In this document: positions 1 to 9,131 of the stretch, piece by piece
Layout: every line of letters begins with the position of its first letter
Position numbering within the stretch: the first letter of the stretch is position 1
Assembly (NCBI RefSeq): GCF_002158865.1
Contig: NZ_CP021455.1
Span: forward strand, 4,386,501-4,450,500
Direction: 5' to 3'
DNA from: Comamonas serinivorans
Lineage (GTDB): Bacteria > Pseudomonadota > Gammaproteobacteria > Burkholderiales > Burkholderiaceae_C
DNA length: 64,000 bases
Translations under genes and position numbers: made by a program
Notes under the pieces: generated by a model
What the model was told of the DNA's origin: nothing
Databases searched by the model: none
The model's input: the letters and a program-made list of their open reading frames with translations, nothing else

Positions 1-37
1 GGGCCACCGCAACGGCTGACCACGAAGCACGCGCAGG

Positions 38-250
38 TCACTCGCGGGCCAGCCATCTGCCGGTTTGGGCCTGGCGGGCAAGAGCCGCGCGCAGCTGGGC
101 ATCCGCGAGCAAGCGCTGGATGGCCTGAACTTTCAGCCCTGAGCCCCCGGCCTGGCTCAGACAGTCGCGATTTGGGCCAGACAAACCGAAGACAGTATGC
201 ACCGATTTTCGTTTTCTGGTGAACGGCAATCGGCGCATACTGCCTTTCAA
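38..250 (-). other. Unresolved short open frame at the left edge
   Basis: A 70-codon frame lies downstream of the Hsp70 gene. Its first half is simply the nested palindrome at 193-242 read through. Its C-terminal part (about residues 40-70, leucine/alanine/arginine rich) could be a helical gene remnant, but I recognise no family. I see no ribosome-binding site. The left edge of the window prevents further judgement. Nothing else could be supported in bases 1-291. Confidence 0.15.
193..242. repeat. Nested palindrome, copy 1
   Basis: Outer arms CAGTATGC/GCATACTG, then CCGATT/AATCGG and CGTT/AACG inside, separated by one- and two-base bulges. It lies about 50 bases after the stop codon of the Hsp70 gene and is the longest nearly continuous stem of the family. 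Confidence 0.85.
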
Positions 251-291
251 CCTCTAAACCTGCGCCACGCGAACGCAGCGCCCACCGCACG

Positions 292-2205
292 TCAGGCCTG
301 CGGCGCGTCCTCGCCCGCGGTGGCGGGCGCGCGGACGTCCAGCTCCACCTTCCAGCGTTCGCTGCCGCCCACGGGCACGGCCGCCAGCTCCAGCGTGCCG
401 ATGTCGGTGACCCGCGCATGCAGGGTGACGGGCACCACCTCGCCGGGCTGGCGGCCTTCGGCCGGCAGGTTGGCTTCGATCTCCTGCAGCTCGACCAGCT
501 CCTCCGGCCCCCAGAACTCGAGCTGTGTGCCCACCGTGTCGCTGCGGCGCACGGATGAGCCGAAAAAGCGCAGCCGCACCGGCTCGCCCACCACCAGGCC
601 GAACACCTGGCCGTCCAGCGCCACGTCGCTGCCCTCTTCCATGCCGAAGGGCGCCAGGCACAGGGCCGTGATGGGGGGCTCCATGCCCGGGATCGCCGGC
701 ATGTTCGACTCCACACCGACGTAGAAGCTCTGCGCCGTGCCGCCCCGGATGCGCACGCCGCGCCCGCGCCGCACGTAGCCGTAATAGGCCGCGCCGCGGG
801 CCACGGCCAGGTCCAGGTCGGCGCCGTCCAGCAGGCGCGCGGGCGGCGCGCCTTCTTGCGTCAGCCAGCCGTTCAGCACCTCCAGCAGGCGGGCCTCGAT
901 CTGCGCCGCCTTGAGCACACCGCCGTTGAACAGCACGGCCGTGGGGTGCAGGAACGAACCGTTCTGCGCCGTGGCGGCCAGCCCGTCCAGCTCGCCCGCG
1001 GCGCCCACCTGGCGCGACAGGAAGGCGGCCAGGTGGCGCGTGACGGCCGCATCCTGCGCATACGGCAAGCCCAGCTGCGTCAGGCCGCCGCGGGCGCGCT
1101 GCACCGGCTTGTCGGCCACCGCCACGCGCGGGAAGAAGCCCTCGAGCACGATGGCGTCGACCTCGGCACGCGTCACCTCGGTGCGCAGGCTACCGCCGAT
1201 CAGCTTGCTGCCCCGGCTGGGCACCACCACGGGCACGGCCTGCAGGCTGGCGTCGGCCAGCAACTGTTCCTTGGCCGCGCGGCAGGCGTGGGCCAGGGCC
1301 CGCGTCTGCCAGGCATCGAGCTGCTTGCCCTCTTGCGCCAGCTTGCGCGCCACGCCGTAGGCCAGCGCCAGGTCCATGTTGTCGCCGCCCAGCAGGATGT
1401 GCTCGCCCACCGCGATGCGCTGCAGGGCCAGGTTGCCGTCCTGCTCGCGCACGGCCATCAGCGACAGGTCGGTCGTGCCGCCGCCCACGTCCACCACCAG
1501 CAGCACATCGCCGTGCTGCACCTGTTTGCGCCAGCCGCCCGCCGTGGCCTGAATCCAGCTGTAAAGCGCGGCCTGCGGCTCTTCCAGCAGCGTGAGCTGG
1601 CGGTAACCAGCCAGTTGAGCCGCCTCGGCCGTCAGCTCGCGCGCCACGGGGTCGAACGAGGCCGGGATGGTGACGGTGATGTCCTGGGCCTCGAACGGCG
1701 CCTCGGGGTGGGCCTGGTTCCAAGCCTCTTTCAGGTGCGTGAGGTAGCGCACCGACGCCGCCAGCGGCGACAGGCGCGCCACCTCGGGCGGCGCCTCGGC
1801 CGGCAGGATGGGCGCCCGCCGGTCCACACCGGGGTGGCACAGCCAGCTCTTGGCGCTGGCGATCAGGCGGATCGGCGTGGCGGCGCCGCGCGCGCGCGCC
1901 AGCTCGCCCACGATGGCCGCCGGCGTGGCGCCATCCGCGGGCCAGGGCAGGCCCAGGTCGCCCGGCGCGAACTCGCTCTCGTGCGGCAGGTAGCTGAACG
2001 AGGGCAGCAGCGGCCTGGCCTCCACCTGGGCCGGCCCGGTCAGCTGCGGCACCGCCAGCACGCCCTGGGCCACGCGCTCGCCATCGCTCTGGGCCAGGTT
2101 CACCCAGGACAGCGCGCAATGCGTGGTCCCCAGGTCAATGCCAAGGGTGTATTGGGGGGAAGCCGTTTCATTTTCAACGGCAGCAGGGGCATACTGCTCA
2201 GACAT
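292..2205 (-). CDS. Hsp70-family (DnaK-like) chaperone/ATPase
   Basis: The 637-residue product has the actin/Hsp70 ATPase fold: phosphate-1 motif GIDLGTTHCALSWV near residue 22, a DVGGGTTDLSL motif near 240, an adenosine-region glycine motif (LFNGGVLKA) and a shorter, divergent C-terminal part. It lacks the canonical DnaK substrate domain and resembles the YegD/Hsp70-like proteins that Burkholderiales encode beside DUF2760 proteins. The DUF2760 gene lies immediately upstream on the same strand, so the two are probably co-transcribed. I chose the ATG at 2205, preceded by GGAA at 11-base spacing; TTG 2223 and ATG 2214 are in-frame alternatives. Residues ~3-20, before the ATPase motif, are encoded by a copy of the nested palindrome. 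Client and role are unknown. Confidence 0.85.
   Translation of the reverse strand: MSEQYAPAAVENETASPQYTLGIDLGTTHCALSWVNLAQSDGERVAQGVLAVPQLTGPAQVEARPLLPSFSYLPHESEFAPGDLGLPWPADGATPAAIVGELARARGAATPIRLIASAKSWLCHPGVDRRAPILPAEAPPEVARLSPLAASVRYLTHLKEAWNQAHPEAPFEAQDITVTIPASFDPVARELTAEAAQLAGYRQLTLLEEPQAALYSWIQATAGGWRKQVQHGDVLLVVDVGGGTTDLSLMAVREQDGNLALQRIAVGEHILLGGDNMDLALAYGVARKLAQEGKQLDAWQTRALAHACRAAKEQLLADASLQAVPVVVPSRGSKLIGGSLRTEVTRAEVDAIVLEGFFPRVAVADKPVQRARGGLTQLGLPYAQDAAVTRHLAAFLSRQVGAAGELDGLAATAQNGSFLHPTAVLFNGGVLKAAQIEARLLEVLNGWLTQEGAPPARLLDGADLDLAVARGAAYYGYVRRGRGVRIRGGTAQSFYVGVESNMPAIPGMEPPITALCLAPFGMEEGSDVALDGQVFGLVVGEPVRLRFFGSSVRRSDTVGTQLEFWGPEELVELQEIEANLPAEGRQPGEVVPVTLHARVTDIGTLELAAVPVGGSERWKVELDVRAPATAGEDAPQA
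2147..2197. repeat. Nested palindrome, copy 2 (inside the Hsp70 gene start)
   Basis: Inner arms CCGTT (2163-2167) and AACGG (2176-2180) are perfect and the right outer arm CATACTGC (2190-2197) matches consensus. The left outer arm (GTGTAT, 2147-2152) is degraded. It encodes residues just after the Hsp70 start codon. Confidence 0.6.
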
Positions 2206-2361
2206 GTGATTCATTCGTTCCAATGTGGGCGCCGCCGGGCGGCGCGATGGCGTGGTGGGCGCACGCCGCAGGTCAAGGCCACGCTGCGGGCGCCCCAGCG
2301 GCGTGACGCGGTGGTGTTGCCGTCCTCAGATCCGGGACGTCGCCAGGGCACAGCACTTCAG

Positions 2362-2416
2362 GCAGGTGTATCACGCCACACCCGTTCTAGATAAAACGGG
2401 AACAACGCCATGCTGC
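2362..2416. repeat. Nested palindrome, copy 3 (degenerate outer arms)
   Basis: Perfect inner arms CCCGTT (2381-2386) and AACGGG (2395-2400). Outer arms are weak (GCAGGTGTA against CATGCTGC). It lies about 70 bases after the DUF2760 stop codon. Confidence 0.55.
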
Positions 2417-2486
2417 AAAGTGCTTGTCATTGAGGGACAAGCAGCCGGCTTCCACGGTGCTGCGCAAGCGTGGCTCGGGCCGGACC

Positions 2487-3140
2487 TCACAGCTCCACGT
2501 CGGCCTGGGCGATGACCCGGGCCACCTCGGGGTCGGCCAGCTGCGGCAGGCGGGCCTCCGTGGCGCGCCAGCCGCGGTGGGTCAGCGTGCCGGTGAACGG
2601 CGGTTCGCCCACCACGTTGCCGCTCACGCGAGTGCTGCCGGCATCGAAGCCGGGCTGCAGCGTGATGCGGCTGCCCTCGGCCTCGGGGCGCACGGCTTCC
2701 AGCGTGAGGTGATCCCGCAGCACCTTGCGGCAGCCCGCGTGCACCACGCGCGCGGCGGCGCCGATCTCGGCGTCGCTGTAGCCGGCCACGTCCTCCTGCA
2801 CGAAGTCGACGAACCGCGCCTCGCGCTGCAACAGGCCGAGCAGCTGGTACGCCGCGGTCGCCGTCTGCACCGGCACCTCGACGCGGACTTCGACCGGCAC
2901 CTCCACGCGCTGTTCGACCACTTTCTCCACGAGCTTTTCCACCGTCACCTCGACCGGCCTCTCGACGATTTTCTCCACCACGGTGATCACCGGCTCGGGC
3001 GCGGGCACGTCGGCCACCAGCGCCTCTCCGCTGCGCAGACGGGCCACGTTGCCCGCCAACTGGGCATTGCCCACGATGGCGAAAAAGCTGCCCATCGCAA
3101 TGGCCAGGCGGCTGAAAAAAGATGGGGGATGGGCGTTCAT
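2487..3140 (-). CDS. DUF2760 domain-containing protein
   Basis: The ATG at 3140 gives 217 residues; longer frames run into low-complexity shadow sequence. The N-terminus (MNAHPPSFFSRLAIAMGSFF) has one hydrophobic segment. Residues ~50-85 are a run of alternating valine, glutamate, lysine and proline (VEKIVERPVEVTVEKLVEKV-type repeats), probably an extended linker. The C-terminal ~125 residues form the conserved DUF2760 domain (QLLGLLQREARFVDF, DIGAAARVVHAGCRK-like). The gene precedes the Hsp70-family gene, the usual partner of this family, so a role in a dedicated chaperone pair is likely, but the biochemical function is unknown. Confidence 0.8.
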   Translation of the reverse strand: MNAHPPSFFSRLAIAMGSFFAIVGNAQLAGNVARLRSGEALVADVPAPEPVITVVEKIVERPVEVTVEKLVEKVVEQRVEVPVEVRVEVPVQTATAAYQLLGLLQREARFVDFVQEDVAGYSDAEIGAAARVVHAGCRKVLRDHLTLEAVRPEAEGSRITLQPGFDAGSTRVSGNVVGEPPFTGTLTHRGWRATEARLPQLADPEVARVIAQADVEL

Positions 3141-3453
3141 GCAAACAAGGCCGGCGGGTATCGCCGGCAGGTGAAACCAAAGAAAAAGGCCAGCAGCCCT
3201 GGCGCTGCCAGCGCCCGGCCAACAGACCCAATCGCGTGTGCGCCAGCGGACGAGGTACCGGTGCAACCGCAGGACCTGACACGCTGCTGCGCCTGCGGCG
3301 GGCGGCAGAGAACCCACAGGGCGTCGGCGCCGCGAGCACTGACGCGCCAAAGCGCCCGATTTTATCGGCCGCGCCCATGGCCCTGGCAGCCAACGCACAT
3401 GGGCACCGCCGGTGCCATCGGCACCAGCCGGCCGCGCATCCCCGGCAGGCAAG

Positions 3454-3483
3454 AAAAAACCGCTTCGGTCACCCGAAGCGGTT
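3454..3483 (-). terminator. Rho-independent terminator of the 3554-5119 gene
   Basis: An 11-bp perfect stem (AACCGCTTCGG/CCGAAGCGGTT, four-base loop) is followed on the minus strand by a T run. It lies 71 bases after the stop codon. Confidence 0.85.
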
Positions 3484-3553
3484 TGTATACCCGCCAACTC
3501 AAGCCGGCTGGGTGACCTCAAACGCCAGGCCACAGCCTGGCGTCATCAGGCCA

Positions 3554-5119
3554 TCAGCGCGCTGCGCGGTTGCGACGACGCAGGGCCAGGGCACCCAGGC
3601 CGGCGCTCAACAGACCCAGCAGGCCGATGCCAGCGGTGTCCAGCGCGGGCACGGGCTTGGCGTTCGACGGCTGGACGGGCGGCGTCGGATCGGCCCCGGT
3701 GCAGGTCGCCGTCACGTAGAAGTCGGCAATGGCCGCCAGCGCGCACGTGCCACCACCGCAGTCGTTGGTGTTCTGACCACCATCCAGCATCAAGCCAATG
3801 GTGTTCTGGCCACGCGCGAAGCCGGGAATGGCAGGCGTCGTAGCTGTTGCGAACGCGCCAAACCCGTTCGGCAGGTACAAGCCGGAATTGTCGAACACCG
3901 GCGCTTCGCCCGTTGGCTGGACAAACACGGTATTGCCGTAGTCATCAAATCCAAATCGGCCATCCAATTTGATGCTGTCCAGGTACACGTTGTTGCCCAC
4001 AGTGATGGGCTGGTTCATTTGGAACACGGCAGCGTGATAACCCGCTTTGGCTTGACCTGTGGCTGCCGGATAGGGCACGCCCGGGATGTCAGCGCCCGCC
4101 GGATCTGTGGTGCCCGGGCTGATCCAACGCGCGGTCGTTTCCGAGCCGGCCGGCAAGCCAGCGGGGTCGAAATAGCTGCGATAGCGATAGTCGTCAAACA
4201 GTGGCTGCTCGACGTTTTCCAGCGTACCGGCGTTGTTGCGCCAGGTCCACTTCCAGTCCCGGGCGTTGGTGGTGAACGGACCAATGCGGACCGTCTCGCC
4301 AGCCGGCGTGCCGGCCGGGCAAATCAGGGCGGCTGTGGGCTGCGCAGCCGGCTCGGTCAGGCAATCGGCCGTGATTTCCATGTCGGCCACCACACCGGTG
4401 GGCAGGACCGCAGTCGTGCTTTCGCTGGAGGTGGAAAAGCCGATGGTGTTGTCGCCATAGTAGAAGCCCAGGCCACCACTCAGATCGATGTTGGCTGGCG
4501 AGCCCCAGCTCCCCCCCAGCATGTTCGTTTCCTTGAACCACGTGGTGTTGGCCACACCCCCGGGCAATGTGGCAGGCTTGACCACGAAGCGCGCATTGTT
4601 GTCGCCGCCGCCCGTGCCGACGATCCGAATGGTCGACAGGTCCACATTGGGTGCAACGGTGATGACCTCATCGCGGATGAACGTCACACGGCCTGCGGTC
4701 CAGGCGCCGTTGGCGACAACACCCGCGACGGTCACAGCCGGGTACGGCGGATTGCCCGTGCTGCCTGCTTGCATGTTCTCCTGACCGAAGCCCAGCCACT
4801 TGCCCTCCACGGGAGTGCCCTCCAGCGAACCCGTTCCCGTGCCATGCGTGACACCGGCAGGATCGAAGTAGCCGTACCACAGGAAGTCGTCCCGCACGGT
4901 CGCTACCGGGCCCATTGGATCGCTCACGTACTTGCCATCGGTGGTCCAATCAGCGGCAGATGCGGTGCTCACACGCAACGGCGTGCCACAGGTCAGCGTA
5001 GCGGCCTGCACGCCGCCCATGGCGCACAGCCCCAAAACAGCCACGGCCACCGGCGATGCGGCTTTGCGGAAGATCCCCGCGCGGGCAGCGCGCGTGGCGA
5101 ACGGTGAAACACTTGCCAT
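3554..5119 (-). CDS. Secreted duplicated-module protein with CTERM sorting tail
   Basis: The 521-residue product has an extended N-terminal signal peptide ending near AMGGVQA (residue ~39). The body contains two related modules (about 42-245 and 250-470). Both carry a YFDPAG motif, a PYPA-containing segment, a stretch beginning ITV followed by LDSI/LSTI, and a GQNTIG/GDNTIG motif, which suggests internal duplication of a beta-rich domain. The C-terminus is a tripartite sorting signal: proline-rich KPVPALDTAG, a hydrophobic helix, then RRRNRAAR, a variant of the IPTL/PEP-CTERM tails read by exosortases. A strong Shine-Dalgarno (AAGGAGAG) precedes the ATG. It is probably anchored to, or released from, the cell surface. 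The body family was not recognised. Confidence 0.75.
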   Translation of the reverse strand: MASVSPFATRAARAGIFRKAASPVAVAVLGLCAMGGVQAATLTCGTPLRVSTASAADWTTDGKYVSDPMGPVATVRDDFLWYGYFDPAGVTHGTGTGSLEGTPVEGKWLGFGQENMQAGSTGNPPYPAVTVAGVVANGAWTAGRVTFIRDEVITVAPNVDLSTIRIVGTGGGDNNARFVVKPATLPGGVANTTWFKETNMLGGSWGSPANIDLSGGLGFYYGDNTIGFSTSSESTTAVLPTGVVADMEITADCLTEPAAQPTAALICPAGTPAGETVRIGPFTTNARDWKWTWRNNAGTLENVEQPLFDDYRYRSYFDPAGLPAGSETTARWISPGTTDPAGADIPGVPYPAATGQAKAGYHAAVFQMNQPITVGNNVYLDSIKLDGRFGFDDYGNTVFVQPTGEAPVFDNSGLYLPNGFGAFATATTPAIPGFARGQNTIGLMLDGGQNTNDCGGGTCALAAIADFYVTATCTGADPTPPVQPSNAKPVPALDTAGIGLLGLLSAGLGALALRRRNRAAR

Positions 5120-5326
5120 ACAACCCTCTCCTTGTGGATGAAAGACTTACAAATCCTGGCTGATTATGGCGTATGAGCGCACGAAATGCGTATTTTTTGA
5201 CCGATGTGGTTGACATCCCACACAAGGCGGGGCGAAGCCATGGGGCATTTCGGCGAGTGGAATGGGGTTAGGAGCCCGGTCACCGTCCGTGTCTACCTGC
5301 GCGCAAGCCTGTCTTGACGCCTAAGC

Positions 5327-5362
5327 GACACGGGGGTGCAACTTGCGCTGCACCCCCGTGTC
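5327..5362 (-). terminator. Hairpin after the delta-60 repeat gene
   Basis: A perfect 14-bp inverted repeat (GACACGGGGGTGCA and its complement, eight-base loop) lies 32 bases after the stop codon of the 5394-7370 gene. There is no T run, so it is either a terminator without a U tract or a 3'-end stabiliser. Confidence 0.55.
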
Positions 5363-5393
5363 AGGCCAACAAAGGGCTTACGCCCTCACCGGA

Positions 5394-7370
5394 TCATTGC
5401 ACGCGGCGACGGCGCAAGCCCATCACGCCCAACAGGCTGGCCAGCAGGCCCAGACCCAGGGTGCCCAGCGTGGGCACCGGCTTGGCCGTGTTCGTCCCAG
5501 GCACAGGCACCGCCGTGATCGTGACCGATTGCGTCACCTGCGGGGCCGGATCGAAGGACACGCTCCCGACATTGCCACCTGCCTGGTTGGCGGCGATGGT
5601 GCACACCCCACCGGCCACCGGCGTCACCGTGGTGCCCGAGACGGTGCAAACGCTGGGCGTCAGGCTGGTGTAGGTCACAGCCAGGCCCGAGCTGGCGGTC
5701 GCCACGGGAGCGATCTCGAAGTCACCATCTTCCAGGTTGCGCGGGGTGGTTTGCGCCGGGAAGGTGATGGTCTGATCAGGCGGTGCATCGATCTGAATGC
5801 TCTGCTGCACCGGGGTTGCAGGATTCACGTTGTAGGTCGTGCCGCCAATGACCTGCGTACCAGCAGGCGCATTCGCTTCGATGGTGCAAGTGCCGCTGAC
5901 GGCGGGCGTGGGCAGCGTCACGGCACCGGTGCTCGGATTCACCGAGCAGATCGTCGGCGTCAGGCTGGTGTAGGTCACCGCGATGCCCGCCGTACTGGTG
6001 GTGGGCGGCGCCGGCGTCCACGCCACGTTGGGACCGTTCAGCGCCGAGTACACGCCCGGCTCGGGCTGGCTGAAGTTGATGAGCTGCGTCGTCGGGTCCA
6101 GCTCGGCCAGGCGGGCAATGCCGCGTCGCGCCTGGCCAGCCACGCTCGTGAACTTGCCGCCCAGGTACACCGTGCCATCGGTGTTAGGCAGCACCGCCCA
6201 CACCCAGGCGTTGGTGCCGCTGGACGTGTCGAAATCCGTGTCCACGGTGCCATCGGCATTGAAACGTGCAATGCCCTGGCGCGTGATATCGGTACCGATC
6301 GCCGCACCCGATGTGACGTCTCGCTCACCGACCTGGGTAAAGCTGCCCCCCACGACGATCTTTTGCTCGCCACCCACATCCTGCAGCGCCACAGCCGCAC
6401 CCCAGTCGTTGATGAAGGACTTGAACGTGCTGTCTGGCGTGCCGTCGGTGTTCAGGCGCACCACACCGCGGTGCCATTCACCGGCGAACTGGAGCGGGCC
6501 GCCGTTGACCACGATCTTGTTGTCTGACTGGATGGCAATCTGGTACACAGGGAACAAGCCGCTGTGCGAGCCGTTGGGTTGTGCCGTGTTGTTGGCATTC
6601 GGCACGAAGGTGGTGTCGACCGAGCCATCGCTGTTCAGCCGGGCCACACCACGGATGGTGGTGCCGTTCACCGCCGTGAACGAACCCGCGATCACAATCT
6701 TGCCATCGGCCTGAAGCTTCACATCCTCAACGCCAGCGTTGGCGCCGGTGCCCACATTGAATGAGGTGTCCAGCGTGCCATCCGCATTCAGACGCGCGAT
6801 GCCGCTGCGGGCGGTCCCGTCAATCGCCGTGAAGTAACCCACGATGACGATCTTGCCGTCAGGCTGCACAGCAATGCCCCGCACATTGTTGTTGGCCTTG
6901 ACCTGGCCAACCGGTGCATTCTGAAAACTGCTGTCCAGGGTGCCGTTGGCATTCAGGCGCGCAATACCCCAAAAGGTGGTGAAGGCAGCGCTGCCCGTGG
7001 GACGTACAGCTGTGAAAGCCCCACCAATCAAGATCTTGCCATCGGCCTGTACGGCAATCGCCTTCACGAAGTGATTGGTTGCAACCTGCAGTGTGTTGTC
7101 CAGCGAGTCATCGGTATTGAAGCGCGCCAAGCCTTGATAGCCTGCCTGCCCTTCCACCACTGTGAACGCACCACCGATCAATACCCGACCGCTGCCATCT
7201 TTAACCATGACCATGGTCTCGAGGTCGGTGCCGCCATTGTCGGCAAAATCGTCCGGCGCATAGATCGCCGCATTCGCCATGCCCAACCCACAGGCCAGCA
7301 GCACGGCGGGCAGGGCTTTCAACACGGCCCGCGGGCCGATTCGCTTTGCAAACAGGGACGCCTTTTCCAT
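5394..7370 (-). CDS. Delta-60 repeat surface protein with CTERM sorting tail
   Basis: The 658-residue protein starts at the ATG at 7370, with GGAG eight bases upstream; an in-frame GTG lies nine bases earlier. A signal peptide ends near GMANA. Residues ~30-430 hold about eight repeats of 50-60 residues with the delta-60 pattern, for example VQPDGKIVIVG followed by RLNADGTLDTSF; such repeats form propeller-like structures. Then come two Ig-like segments containing the phrase TYTSLTP followed by a cysteine. The tail is KPVPTLGTLG, a hydrophobic helix and RRRRVQ, an IPTL/PEP-CTERM-like sorting signal. It is expected at the cell surface; its ligand is unknown. Together with its downstream neighbour it forms a pair of exported CTERM proteins. 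Confidence 0.85.
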   Translation of the reverse strand: MEKASLFAKRIGPRAVLKALPAVLLACGLGMANAAIYAPDDFADNGGTDLETMVMVKDGSGRVLIGGAFTVVEGQAGYQGLARFNTDDSLDNTLQVATNHFVKAIAVQADGKILIGGAFTAVRPTGSAAFTTFWGIARLNANGTLDSSFQNAPVGQVKANNNVRGIAVQPDGKIVIVGYFTAIDGTARSGIARLNADGTLDTSFNVGTGANAGVEDVKLQADGKIVIAGSFTAVNGTTIRGVARLNSDGSVDTTFVPNANNTAQPNGSHSGLFPVYQIAIQSDNKIVVNGGPLQFAGEWHRGVVRLNTDGTPDSTFKSFINDWGAAVALQDVGGEQKIVVGGSFTQVGERDVTSGAAIGTDITRQGIARFNADGTVDTDFDTSSGTNAWVWAVLPNTDGTVYLGGKFTSVAGQARRGIARLAELDPTTQLINFSQPEPGVYSALNGPNVAWTPAPPTTSTAGIAVTYTSLTPTICSVNPSTGAVTLPTPAVSGTCTIEANAPAGTQVIGGTTYNVNPATPVQQSIQIDAPPDQTITFPAQTTPRNLEDGDFEIAPVATASSGLAVTYTSLTPSVCTVSGTTVTPVAGGVCTIAANQAGGNVGSVSFDPAPQVTQSVTITAVPVPGTNTAKPVPTLGTLGLGLLASLLGVMGLRRRRVQ

Positions 7371-7611
7371 ACACCTCACTCCAATTCGACAAAAGAGTTA
7401 CTAAAGCTCGGAAATTATGGCGAAAAATAATGCAAACAGGTTCGTTTTACCCTGACGGATCGACAACCGGTCTGGCCAATTGATCGCTTCGCGCCATGGC
7501 CATGGCCCCTCGTCCTCCTCGCGACATGGGGTGGGCACGGCTTCGCCAACCATGTGACGTGATCACAACAGTGCCGGCACCGCGGCGTGCCGGCGCACCA
7601 GGAGACCCGGC

Positions 7612-8640
7612 ATGAAACCCATCCAAACCGTCACCGGCGCCATCGGTGTCGACGAGCTCGGCATGACACTGATGCACGAACACATCTTCGTCGCCTTTCC
7701 CGGCGCCGAGTTCGACCCGCGCTACACCTTCGACCGCGCGCAGTTCATCGAGCGCGCCGTGCGGCGCCTGCAGGCCCTGCGCGAATTCGGGGTGAAGACG
7801 CTGGTGGACCCCTGCCCCATCGAGCTGGGCCGCGACGTGCGCTTGCTGCGCGAGGTGTCGGAGAAATCGGACGTGCAGATCATCTGCGCCACGGGCTTTT
7901 ATTACGAAGCCGCCGGCATCCCGAGCTACTGGCGCCACATGCCCGTGGAAGAGATCGCCGAGCTGTACATCCGCGAGATCGAGCACGGCATCGACGGCAC
8001 CGACATCCGCGCCGGCATCATCAAGTGCGCCACCGGCGCGCCTACCATCACGCCGCTGGAACAGCGCGTGCTGACGGCCGCCACCCTCGCCCAGCGCGCC
8101 ACGGGCGTGCCCATCCTCACCCACACCGAGGACGGCCATTGCGGGCCCGAGCAGCAGGACATCTTCGAAGGCGGCGGCGTGGCCCTGCAGCACTGCCTGA
8201 TCGGCCACAGCTGCGGCAACCACGACCCGGCCTACCACCGCGGCCTGGCCGCACGCGGCTCGTACGTGGGCTTCGACCGCATCGGCCTGGTGCGGCGCGG
8301 CTCGGACGACCTGCGCGCCGACAACGTGGTGAAGCTGACCGAAGCCGGCCATGGCGACCGCGTGATGCTGAGCCAGGACGCCTACTGCGGCTGGCGCGGC
8401 AAGTTCATCTTCGAGGCGGACCCCGAGCGCACGGCCCAGATCGACGCCCTGCGCGAGACCGATGCCTGGCCCCGGCCCCACACCGGCCTGTTCACCGACT
8501 TTGTGCCCCGGCTCAAGGCCCGCGGCCTGGACGATGCACAGATCCAGCGCTTCCTGGTCGACAACCCCCGCGCCTACTTCCAGGCCGCCCACGCCGCCCA
8601 TGCGCAGGCGCGGCAGGCGGCCGAAGCCAAACCGGCCTGA
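7612..8640 (+). CDS. Phosphotriesterase-family metal-dependent hydrolase
   Basis: The 342-residue protein has an amidohydrolase-superfamily TIM barrel with all expected binuclear-metal ligands visible: HEH at 22-24, a bridging lysine at 138 (IIKCAT), histidines at 171 (THTED) and 199 (IGHSCG), and an aspartate at 256 (SQDAY). Members include phosphotriesterases, lactonases and related esterases; the true substrate cannot be read from sequence. AGGAGA lies six bases before the ATG. It precedes the alicyclic-acid cluster but is separated from it by ~490 bases and the convergent marR gene, so functional linkage is only possible. Confidence 0.85.
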   Translation: MKPIQTVTGAIGVDELGMTLMHEHIFVAFPGAEFDPRYTFDRAQFIERAVRRLQALREFGVKTLVDPCPIELGRDVRLLREVSEKSDVQIICATGFYYEAAGIPSYWRHMPVEEIAELYIREIEHGIDGTDIRAGIIKCATGAPTITPLEQRVLTAATLAQRATGVPILTHTEDGHCGPEQQDIFEGGGVALQHCLIGHSCGNHDPAYHRGLAARGSYVGFDRIGLVRRGSDDLRADNVVKLTEAGHGDRVMLSQDAYCGWRGKFIFEADPERTAQIDALRETDAWPRPHTGLFTDFVPRLKARGLDDAQIQRFLVDNPRAYFQAAHAAHAQARQAAEAKPA

Positions 8641-8663
8641 GGCCAGGGCGCAGGGCCGCACTG

Positions 8664-8718
8664 CCCGTCGCCCGCCGCCCGCCGCCCGCCGCCCGCCGCC
8701 CGCCGCCCGCCGCCCGCC
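8664..8718. repeat. 7-bp tandem repeat, about eight copies
   Basis: Consecutive CCCGCCG units (first unit CCCGTCG, last partial) start 24 bases after the phosphotriesterase-family stop. Such short arrays are prone to slippage. The rest of the 8641-9131 interval holds one nested palindrome and no supportable gene. Confidence 0.9.
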
Positions 8719-8738
8719 AAGCTCGCATTGGACATCAT

Positions 8739-8790
8739 GGGGTATGTCGGCATGGCCGATTTTTGATCAACGACAACGGCAGCATACCCC
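8739..8790. repeat. Nested palindrome, copy 4
   Basis: Outer arms GGGGTATG (8739-8746) and CATACCCC (8783-8790) are perfectly complementary, a covariant form of the usual GCAGTATG/CATACTGC. The inner arms are weak (CCG/CGG). Confidence 0.7.
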
Positions 8791-9131
8791 CATGAAATCG
8801 TTGTTCACTGACTGAGCCTGAGCAACCAGCGCATCGCTGAAGCGCTTCACAGCCCCGGCGCCGGGCTTGCGCAAGGCCGCTGCGGAGCCCGTTGTTCACA
8901 CGGCCAGATCGCGCCGCACCGGCTCCCGCACTCAGACTGCCGGCTGGCCCAGCCATTGCGGCCCCGGGATACCGTCATCGCGCCCGAAGCCCATCGGCCC
9001 GCCCCTCGCCCCCCACGATCCCGAGCCAGGAAGGCCGTGCCTCGGCGCCCATGGCCTCGGGCTCCGGGCGGCGCAGCCATTCGCGCGCGTGACCGCCGCG
9101 GCCCTGCGTCGCCGGCCCGTCGCATCGGCCT

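Noticed and set aside
1..291. Second Hsp70 gene expected downstream of the first
   Set aside because: Nothing in the 291 bases resembles an Hsp70 start on the minus strand; if present it lies outside the window.
856..2394. Plus-strand 512-codon frame over the Hsp70 gene
   Set aside because: Antisense shadow with no recognisable domain.
7370..7440. Shared CGCCATAAT upstream of the two CTERM genes at 5119 and 7370 as a common promoter box
   Set aside because: It looks like a -10 element but no matching -35 at proper spacing is found in both, so I do not claim it.
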